Source: an uncultured bacterium
Lineage (GTDB): Bacteria; Planctomycetota; UBA1135; GCA-002686595
Reading direction: 5' to 3'
Assembly: GCA_913058555.1 (NCBI GenBank)
Contig: CAJXRJ010000159.1
Span: 1 to 12,174, forward strand
DNA: 12,174 bases
This document shows, one piece after another, positions 6,594 to 12,174 of the stretch. A program made the translations under genes and the position numbers. The number at the start of each line of letters is the position of its first letter. The first letter of the stretch is position 1. Under the pieces are notes generated by a model that was given only the letters and a program-made list of their open reading frames with translations, searched no databases and had not been told where the DNA came from.

Positions 6594-7397
6594 ATGCCGA
6601 CCTCCCAAGCTCCTCGCTTCCTGCTCAAGGCACTGGCCTGCCTTCTCCCGGCCCTTTCGGGCTGCGCTGCGGGCCCCTACGAAAAGGCAGAGCTCGAGGC
6701 CATACCGTCCGGGTTCGCCATCGTCCCGACACCCGCTGAGGGCGCCCTCCGCGGCTATCCCGCCTACGGAACGCCCATCAGCATCCCGGGCCAAGCCACC
6801 GAGATCATCCCCTACGTGCGGACCGAAAGGGAGTGGTGGTTCCGGGATAGCGACGCCTTCGATGAGGGTGGCCTGAGCAACCTGTCATCCGGCCACTCCA
6901 GGGGCGATCTGCCCGCGGCAGTGCCCGTTCGGTGGCACAACGCGGTCGTCCGCGTGCAGGAGACCGGGGAGCAGTGGCCGCTACTCAACTTCCGCGGCGT
7001 CATCAGCCACGTTTGGATCCCCGCGGAGGTCCCAGCTCAATACCAAGGCGACGAGCCTCCGGCCCCGCGTGCGCTGCTCTTCGCCGTGACCTTCCAGGAT
7101 ACGAACGGCGATGGACTCCTTGACGACTGCGACGGCGCGCAGCTACTCATGACCGACGCCAACGGTCGCAACCCCCGCGTCGTGACCCCCAGCGGCACCC
7201 ACCTGGACCGCGTCACAGAGGGCGGCCCCAAGGGGGCCGTCGTGGTTCACCTTCGAGAAGACCGCAACGGGGACGGACTCTTCGAGAGCCAGGAGATCCC
7301 TGTTCCTTACCTGCTCAGGCTAGGCGGCGAGGACGTCGCGGAGCGTTTCATCAACGCGGACATAGACAGTGCCATCGAGGCGCTCCTCGAGGGCTAG
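6594..7397 (+). CDS. Lipoprotein with two EF-hand-type calcium-binding loops
   Basis: The 267-residue protein begins with a lipoprotein signal (LLKALACLLPALSGC) with lipobox L21-S22-G23-C24. Two 12-residue loops fit the EF-hand calcium loop: D169-T-N171-G-D173-G with D180 at position 12, and D223-R-N225-G-D227-G with E234 at position 12. They lie 54 residues apart, and the residues around them are strand-like rather than long helices, so they are better compared with calcium loops of bacterial surface proteins than with calmodulin EF-hand pairs. The region between lipobox and first loop has many aromatic and proline residues (WWFRD at 81-85, WIPAEVP at 141-147). I do not recognise a family. 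Calcium-dependent folding outside the cytoplasm is a reasonable inference; no enzyme motif is visible. No Shine-Dalgarno is seen. The stop overlaps the first base of a hairpin shared with the convergent gene. Confidence 0.82.
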   Translation: MPTSQAPRFLLKALACLLPALSGCAAGPYEKAELEAIPSGFAIVPTPAEGALRGYPAYGTPISIPGQATEIIPYVRTEREWWFRDSDAFDEGGLSNLSSGHSRGDLPAAVPVRWHNAVVRVQETGEQWPLLNFRGVISHVWIPAEVPAQYQGDEPPAPRALLFAVTFQDTNGDGLLDDCDGAQLLMTDANGRNPRVVTPSGTHLDRVTEGGPKGAVVVHLREDRNGDGLFESQEIPVPYLLRLGGEDVAERFINADIDSAIEALLEG

Positions 7398-7429
7398 GGG
7401 GAGCCGGCCCATCCGAGCCGGCCTCCCCC
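7397..7429. terminator. Hairpin between convergent genes, likely bidirectional terminator
   Basis: The arm GGGGGAGCCGGC (7397-7408) pairs with GCCGGCCTCCCCC (7417-7429), with a single bulged C at 7422 and an 8-base loop, giving about 12 GC-rich pairs. It starts at the last base of the EF-hand lipoprotein stop codon and ends 12 bases before the stop of the SBBP gene, so it could serve both transcripts. It lacks a U-tract on either side, so it is not a classical intrinsic terminator; it may instead work with a factor or protect 3' ends. Confidence 0.55.
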
Positions 7430-7441
7430 CGGGCGCATGCG

Positions 7442-10102
7442 TCACTCCAAGGTCACGGCCACGCCGTTCGACGTACCTGAGTCCGCTCCCTGGTCGCGAT
7501 ACCAGAACTGGAACACGGCCGTGTCGCCGACGGCGAGCGTCGGACCGGGCTGCGGGATGTTGTTCAGATTCGGGCGGAAGGCCACCTGGCCCTGGGTGCC
7601 GGAGCTCTGCAAGGAACCGAGGAATCGCACGATGGGCGTTCCCAGGCAAAGGGACCCTTGGCTCGGCGCGGGGAGCGCAAAGGCAGGCACTTCGATCGTC
7701 GACATCAGGAAGAAACCAAACCGGTTGGGCGGCAGGTCCGTGACCACCAGATCGAGGGCGTTGTCCAGCAGACTGACGGAGCCCGTCGCGCAGATGCGTG
7801 CCCCCGTGGGACTCGCCGAGTTCGGAGAGGAGACGCAGGTCAGGTACGGATTCAGCCGGAGGCGTAGGATGCTTGCGTCGAATCCACCGCCGATCGCGGG
7901 CTGGAAGGCGCCAGGCGTGACAGGGTTATCGGCACTCGTGGTCGAAACCGCCATGGTCACCGTAGGGTTACCAGGCCCGGGCTCAAGGAGAAGTGCGGAG
8001 CCAAAGTCTCTTCCCGAGCCGCCCAGGTACGAAAGGTAATGGAGATCGTCGATCCCCGTGCCATTCGGCGTAATCGCCATGACGTAGCCGTCAACGAGGC
8101 CACCGAACGACTTGTCGAATGCGCCGCAGGTCACCGGCATCCCGCCTACCGTGCCGGCTCCGTCTCCCGTCCAACCCGAGATAAAGGCGGTCCCATTCCC
8201 GTCGATCTTCATCTGCCAAGTGCCATCCCAGCCCTCCGAGCCTGGAATGAGCGTTGAGTAGAGAAGCTGGTCCGCAGGGGGCAGCGTGGGATCGATCTTG
8301 ACCAGCCAAGCGTCGTTGAAGCCTGCCGGCCCAAGCCACGTTCTGAAGGCCGCGCCGGTTGTCGTCGGGAAGCTGCTGTCGTAGGTGAAGCCGGTCACCC
8401 AAATGGCCCCAGACGGGCCGATCCCTAGTGTCGCGACCCCATCGCCTCCGGGGGTTCCAACATAGGTGAGGTAGTTCAGGGCCGTCGGCCCTGCGACGCC
8501 GATGTCCAACAGTGCCACGAATGCGTCTTGACCCCCATTGTTCGTCGGGCCGAAGCTTGGTGTCGTGCCGCCCACAAAGTCGAGCGATTGGGCGGTGCCG
8601 GCAATGGCAAGCTGGCCACTCGCAGTATAAGCCATGTCGACCTGACGTTCGTTAATCCAGCCATCAATGCCGGAACCGCCCATGTAGCTCATGTACTGCA
8701 GTGACGAGGCACCGCTCTGATCCAGGTCGAAGACCGAGATGAAGATGTCACGTGATCCGCCGCGGACCGGATCGTAGGCGTTGGGCGTCACTGGAAGGTC
8801 AGAGGAGCTCGTTCCACCGGCGAGGGTCACAATCGCAGGCTCTTGCAGCAGAATCTGTTGAGTGATGTCGATGCTGTTGCCGCCCACGTAGCTCGAATAG
8901 AGAAGCGTGCCGGTGCCCGCCTGGAGCCTCGCGACGAAACCGTCGCTGTTGCCGCTACGGACGGAGTCGAGGCCGTTTGCGGTCGTCGGGAAGTCAGTCG
9001 AAAGGGTACCACCGGTCACAAACACGTCGCCCGCAGCGTTGACCTTGAGGTCCCAGCCAATCTCCGTACTGTTGCCTCCGAAGTAGGTCCACCAGACCAC
9101 TTGCTGCGCCGCGGGGAGACTCGGATCGAAGGTCATGACGAACACATCACGATCACCGGCCGTGTTGAGCGTGCCGCCGGGCAACGCCCAGCCAGTGGAC
9201 GCTGAGTGCCCCGAGGCCACCAGACGCCCCTGTGAATCCTTCTCCATCGCGTAGATGTCGTCATCGCCCGTTCCGCCGATGAAGGTCGCCCACTCGAGGC
9301 CTGGATCGATCACGACCGACTGGCCGTCGGGACGGTCCGAAAGCGCGAATCCATAGCGCAAGTCCCCGAGCAAAACGAAACGACATTCGAGCGGCTCATG
9401 GCTTCCGTCGGCGCCCACCGACCAGGTGACCGGGGCCGACTGGCGTAGCGTTTCTCCGTTCGTCAGCAGCAGCAAGCCGCCGTCTTCGTCGAGCTCAAGT
9501 GAATCGACTCCGTGACAGCGCACTGAGAACTGGTCCAGGTCGGCACCGGGCTGCAGCAGGACGTCGTACTCAAGCTGGCCTCCCTGGGTCCGGAGCAACA
9601 GGTCGACTCCGTCGTAGAGGCCGCGGTACGCAAGGCGCTCGTGGGGCACGAGGCCCGTCGCCCAGCGAGCGGGGTCATTCCCGCTGTACATGTTGATGCG
9701 CGAAGGGAGCGCATCGAGGGGCTCCAGCCCCACGTCGCTTCGCGCGCCTTCGAACTGGAATCGGGTCGTCGACAGACCGGCTTCACGCTCGACGCTCACC
9801 ACGAGCGCATCGAGCTCCACTCCGATCGTCACTGGGCCTTTGCGCGCGGCGAAGCGCGCCGTCGAGCCCCACTGACCCACGTTCTCGAGGAACGAAAGCG
9901 GCTGGTCCGGCAACGCGGACGAGCCGGCCTCGAAAGTTGGCTGCTGGGCAAGGAACGTCCCTCGCGAAGGCCCTTGGGACCCTTCGAGGTCTTGGCCGTA
10001 AGCGGAAACCGCGAGGAGCGGAAGCGCCGCTCCGAACGCGGCGAGGGTCTTGGGGGAAGGAACAAGGGCCAGCCTGGCAGGCGGCGGCATGTTGAATTTC
10101 AT
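7442..10102 (-). CDS. Secreted SBBP-repeat protein with seven repeat units (probable beta-propeller)
   Basis: The 886-residue protein has a signal peptide ending about AYGQ (1-36). Residues 65-268 look like the N-terminal domain that precedes SBBP repeats (I recall this as DUF7948): FLENVGQW, Y160-R-G-L-Y-D-G-V-D, and VIDPGLEW at the boundary. Seven SBBP-type units follow, opening with a Y/W-x-x-(Y/F)-(I/V/F/L)-G-G-type strand at about residues 269, 336, 400, 468, 542, 613 and 687, a period of 64-74 residues. Later strands within units read V-x-G-T or V-T-G-x-T, then P-x-T and D-x-F/W-V. A C-terminal domain from about 755 has paired cysteines (C756, C771, C819) and ends FQFWYRD...SNGVAVTLE. 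Seven units fit one seven-bladed propeller, likely a surface or secreted binding scaffold. M5 is an alternative start; neither has a clear Shine-Dalgarno. Confidence 0.9.
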   Translation of the reverse strand: MKFNMPPPARLALVPSPKTLAAFGAALPLLAVSAYGQDLEGSQGPSRGTFLAQQPTFEAGSSALPDQPLSFLENVGQWGSTARFAARKGPVTIGVELDALVVSVEREAGLSTTRFQFEGARSDVGLEPLDALPSRINMYSGNDPARWATGLVPHERLAYRGLYDGVDLLLRTQGGQLEYDVLLQPGADLDQFSVRCHGVDSLELDEDGGLLLLTNGETLRQSAPVTWSVGADGSHEPLECRFVLLGDLRYGFALSDRPDGQSVVIDPGLEWATFIGGTGDDDIYAMEKDSQGRLVASGHSASTGWALPGGTLNTAGDRDVFVMTFDPSLPAAQQVVWWTYFGGNSTEIGWDLKVNAAGDVFVTGGTLSTDFPTTANGLDSVRSGNSDGFVARLQAGTGTLLYSSYVGGNSIDITQQILLQEPAIVTLAGGTSSSDLPVTPNAYDPVRGGSRDIFISVFDLDQSGASSLQYMSYMGGSGIDGWINERQVDMAYTASGQLAIAGTAQSLDFVGGTTPSFGPTNNGGQDAFVALLDIGVAGPTALNYLTYVGTPGGDGVATLGIGPSGAIWVTGFTYDSSFPTTTGAAFRTWLGPAGFNDAWLVKIDPTLPPADQLLYSTLIPGSEGWDGTWQMKIDGNGTAFISGWTGDGAGTVGGMPVTCGAFDKSFGGLVDGYVMAITPNGTGIDDLHYLSYLGGSGRDFGSALLLEPGPGNPTVTMAVSTTSADNPVTPGAFQPAIGGGFDASILRLRLNPYLTCVSSPNSASPTGARICATGSVSLLDNALDLVVTDLPPNRFGFFLMSTIEVPAFALPAPSQGSLCLGTPIVRFLGSLQSSGTQGQVAFRPNLNNIPQPGPTLAVGDTAVFQFWYRDQGADSGTSNGVAVTLE

Positions 10103-10285
10103 GGAAACTGTGAGTCAAAGATCTGGCTATCACGCACGGCGGTCTGGCAGAGACCCAACGCGGTGCGCGGACATCCGGTTGACGGCCTCGCCTGCGGACA
10201 TGCAGACGAGAACGATCCAGTGCTCTCCAAAGCAGAGCGCACATCTAGTAATGCTCCGAAAACGCCTTCAGTCGGTCATGCAAAT

Positions 10286-10300
10286 CCCGTTTCTAACGGG
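10286..10300. repeat. Inverted repeat CCCGTT-TCT-AACGGG
   Basis: Perfect six-base arms flank a three-base loop. No T-run follows on either strand, so it is not a clear terminator. It lies about 185 bp upstream of the SBBP gene start. Confidence 0.4.
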
Positions 10301-10377
10301 TAACGAACACAAAGTGCCGCTGGGGACTCCCTGGTGGCCGAACGGGCAAGGGGCCGCGTCGATTCAGGGCTAAATTT

Positions 10378-10396
10378 GCGGCCGCATCTCGGCCGC
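10378..10396. repeat. GC-rich inverted repeat with overlapping 11-base-pitch direct repeat
   Basis: Perfect seven-base arms GCGGCCG and CGGCCGC flank CATCT. The same bases form two copies of CGGCCGCAT spaced by 11 bases, about one helical turn, which would put two protein contacts on one DNA face. The stem could also form in a leader RNA for the gene at 10581. Confidence 0.45.
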
Positions 10397-10580
10397 ATGC
10401 CGGTAACACGGCGGCAATACTCTCCCCATGGCACAACCCAAGACCAAGCGGCCACCGGCCACTTGGCTCCGGTCACGGCGAGCGCTTCGTTCGCGCCAGC
10501 AATCGCGACGGTCCGTCGGTGGTTGTGAGAGAATCTCGCGCCGCTCGGTCCCGGAACACCGCGCGCGTATTGGACTTGTC

Positions 10581-11576
10581 ATGAAAAAAATGAAGAGGAC
10601 ATCGATCGTGTGGCCACAAATGATCGGGCTCATCTGCGCCCTGGTCAGCTGCAGCAGCCCTGCAGATCAGGGAGGGACTTCGACCTCGGAGCCCCTCACC
10701 CCGGAGGTAAGCCGCGGGAGCGCTGCCACCATCGAGCTGCCCCCCCTTCCGGAGCTCATGGACCGGGTGCGCGAGGCCAAGGGGCTACTGATCGCGGCGC
10801 ACCGCGGGGGGCCCGCCCCGGGCTATCCGGAGAACGCCGTCGAGACAATGCAATACGGGCTCGAACAGGGCATCCGTGTCTTCGAGGTGGACGTCGCAGA
10901 GAGCCAGGACGGCGTGCTGTACCTCATGCACGATCGCTCGCTCCGGCGCACGGGCGGCCACGACGGCGGTGTCGCGGACACGGACTGGAGCGTGGTGGCT
11001 GAGCTCGATCTCCGCGACAGCGACGGGGAATCCACCGGCTTCTCCCCTCCCCGGCTCGTGGACGCGCTTCGCTGGGCCCGCCGAAGCGGCGCGATCCTGG
11101 AACTCGATCGCAAACAGACCACGAGCTTCCGGAACATCATCCGCGAGGTGCGCGCCGAGGGCGCCGAAAACAACGTCCTGATGATCTCCTACAACGACGA
11201 CGAGGCCATCGAGATCGCGCGCCTCGCGCCGGAGCTCATGATGACCGCCGGCATCAAGGACGCGGCCCATCAAGAGCGCCTCGCGGAGGCAGGCGTGGAC
11301 CTCACGCGGGTTGTGGCTTGGCTAGGCACCCGCGAGCCAAACCTGGACGCGATGGCGGACCTCGGGGCCGTGGGCATCGAGAGCGCGTTCGGCACGCTCG
11401 GCCGACCGGGCCGCCGTCTCGATGACACCTACGCTGAGGACGGTGACGCGTCGGAGTACCAGGCACTCGTGGACGCAGGCCTCACGATGCTCGCCACCGA
11501 CCTGCCGTACTTCGTGGCGAAGCATCTGACCGCCGATGACGTCGCTCTTCGAACCATGGCGGAACTTCCCAAGTAG
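10581..11576 (+). CDS. Glycerophosphodiester phosphodiesterase (GDPD) family lipoprotein
   Basis: Starting at the ATG at 10581 gives 331 residues with a lipoprotein signal (MKKMKRTS, hydrophobic core, lipobox L21-V22-S23-C24). The in-frame ATG at 10428 would add 51 Arg-rich residues before this signal, so it is unlikely. GDPD motifs are in place: AAHRG with H74 and R75, PENA with E84, FEVDV with E102 and D104, LMHD with H117, and the metal-site strand LELDRKQ with E174, D176 and K178. The family hydrolyses glycerophosphodiesters to glycerol 3-phosphate and an alcohol, using a divalent metal with the two histidines as acid/base. The lipid anchor puts it outside the cytoplasm, where it could scavenge phosphate or glycerol from lipid breakdown. 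Substrate choice is not visible; some family members have other phosphodiesters as substrates. It is the first of two plus-strand genes at this end. Confidence 0.92.
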   Translation: MKKMKRTSIVWPQMIGLICALVSCSSPADQGGTSTSEPLTPEVSRGSAATIELPPLPELMDRVREAKGLLIAAHRGGPAPGYPENAVETMQYGLEQGIRVFEVDVAESQDGVLYLMHDRSLRRTGGHDGGVADTDWSVVAELDLRDSDGESTGFSPPRLVDALRWARRSGAILELDRKQTTSFRNIIREVRAEGAENNVLMISYNDDEAIEIARLAPELMMTAGIKDAAHQERLAEAGVDLTRVVAWLGTREPNLDAMADLGAVGIESAFGTLGRPGRRLDDTYAEDGDASEYQALVDAGLTMLATDLPYFVAKHLTADDVALRTMAELPK

Positions 11577-11636
11577 CTGGAAAGCGAACGCGGGCCGGCA
11601 CGTTCTCTATCGATCGCCGCTGAACCAGTCGCCATA

Positions 11637-12119
11637 ATGGGCCGGATGGAAGTGAAGATCGATGACCTGTCCCACCCGGACGTCGCGGCACTCTTGGCGA
11701 TTCACCTCGGGGACATGCGCGATCACTCGCCGGAAGACGGAGTGCACGCGCTGGACGTGGACCGGCTGCGGCAGCCGGAGCTGACCTTCTTGACGGCATG
11801 GGACGGAGGCTCGTTGCTCGCGTGCGGCGCCCTCAAGGACCTCGGGGGCGCCCAAGGCACCCTTGGAACGGCCGGAGAGATCAAATCCATGCGGACCCAC
11901 CCCGATCACCTGCGAAAGGGCGCCGCGCGGGCCATCCTCGCTCACATCGTGGAGACGGCCCGCAACCGCGGTTACGCGCGACTCTCCCTTGAGACCGGAA
12001 GCGGCCCTGTCTTCGATGCCGCCATCGGCCTCTACGAGGCCTTTGGCTTCGAGCGCGGCGAGGCTTTCGCGGACTACGAGACCAACGACTTCTCGCGGTT
12101 CTTCCACTTGGATCTCTAA
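11637..12119 (+). CDS. GNAT-family N-acetyltransferase
   Basis: The 160-residue cytoplasmic protein lacks a signal, unlike its neighbours. It matches a small GNAT subgroup by MRDHSPEDGVHALDVDRLR (27-45), TAWDGGSLLACGALK (53-67), EIKSMRT (81-87), the acetyl-CoA binding loop around R93-K94-G95-A96-A97, RGYARLSLETG (111-121) and LYEAFGF (132-138). The usual Gln/Arg at the first position of the (Q/R)xxGxA loop is Leu here, with Arg next to it, as some relatives show. A short Gly/Thr-rich stretch at 70-80 looks like an insertion relative to my memory of the family. The reaction is transfer of acetyl from acetyl-CoA to an amine; the acceptor is unknown. The ATG at 11646 (residue 4) is an alternative start and neither has a clear Shine-Dalgarno. 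It begins 60 bp after the GDPD stop. Confidence 0.9.
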   Translation: MGRMEVKIDDLSHPDVAALLAIHLGDMRDHSPEDGVHALDVDRLRQPELTFLTAWDGGSLLACGALKDLGGAQGTLGTAGEIKSMRTHPDHLRKGAARAILAHIVETARNRGYARLSLETGSGPVFDAAIGLYEAFGFERGEAFADYETNDFSRFFHLDL

Positions 12120-12174
12120 TAAGCTGGCTCCCCTTCCTGGGTTCCATCACGTCCTTGGCCAAGTGCTAATCAGG

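Larger units (their letters stand above)
10103..10580. other. 478-bp non-coding gap with inverted repeats
   Basis: No convincing gene is seen here. The SBBP gene runs leftward and the GDPD lipoprotein gene rightward, so promoters for both should be inside, but I cannot assign boxes. The region holds CCCGTT-TCT-AACGGG at 10286-10300 and a GC-rich stem GCGGCCG-CATCT-CGGCCGC at 10378-10396. In the second, CGGCCGCAT also appears twice with an 11-base pitch (10379 and 10390). The GDPD frame is open back to an ATG at 10428, but that stretch has no signal character and I treat it as leader. Confidence 0.6.

Noticed and set aside
10428..10580. 51-codon N-terminal extension of the GDPD gene
   Set aside because: It is Arg-rich and would bury the lipoprotein signal that begins at 10581, so it is treated as leader.
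1..12174. Mobile element, CRISPR, tRNA, rRNA, biosynthetic cluster or defence system
   Set aside because: No transposase, integrase, spaced direct repeats, tRNA-like cloverleaf, or recognisable defence or biosynthetic enzyme set was seen on either strand.

Overview
The window is GC-rich DNA from a bacterium that most resembles a planctomycete (Planctomycetota). This is an inference from gene content. Almost every product is exported, there is a Tat-exported NAD-dependent dehydratase-like protein, an SBBP-repeat propeller protein with a long N-terminal domain, a glycine-rich beta-helix protein, and a DnaJ-like zinc-ribbon protein with peptidase-like motifs. Clear Shine-Dalgarno sequences are scarce. 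No RNA gene, CRISPR array, insertion sequence, integrase or phage gene is visible.

Layout. 1-317: C-terminal end of an exported-type protein. 479-1624 (+): Tat-exported atypical SDR of the NAD-dependent epimerase type. 1658-2512 (+): lipoprotein of the endonuclease/exonuclease/phosphatase superfamily, 33 bp after the SDR and possibly co-transcribed. 2539-3777 (-): secreted zinc-ribbon protein with a degenerate gluzincin-like motif, divergent from 3995-5164 (+), a beta-helix-like secreted protein. 5221-6333 (-): secreted protein of unknown function, divergent from 6594-7397 (+), a lipoprotein with two EF-hand-type calcium loops. Palindromes lie between these two. 7442-10102 (-): 886-residue SBBP-repeat protein with seven repeat units, convergent with the EF-hand lipoprotein across a hairpin. 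10103-10580: long non-coding gap with inverted repeats. 10581-11576 (+): glycerophosphodiester phosphodiesterase lipoprotein. 11637-12119 (+): cytoplasmic GNAT acetyltransferase.

The strand alternates repeatedly (+ + + - + - + - + +), so most genes look like single transcription units rather than one operon. The common theme is location: eight of the nine genes with a visible start carry Sec, lipoprotein or Tat signals. Two lipoproteins are phosphodiester hydrolases of unrelated folds that could act on phospholipid- or nucleic-acid-derived substrates at the cell surface. I see no convincing multi-gene novel system. The most unusual item is the secreted zinc-ribbon protein in which both peptidase glutamates are replaced (HNAGH, WLDAG). 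Next are the seven-unit SBBP protein, a C-terminal module shared by two proteins here, and the palindromes between the divergent genes near 6.4 kb.
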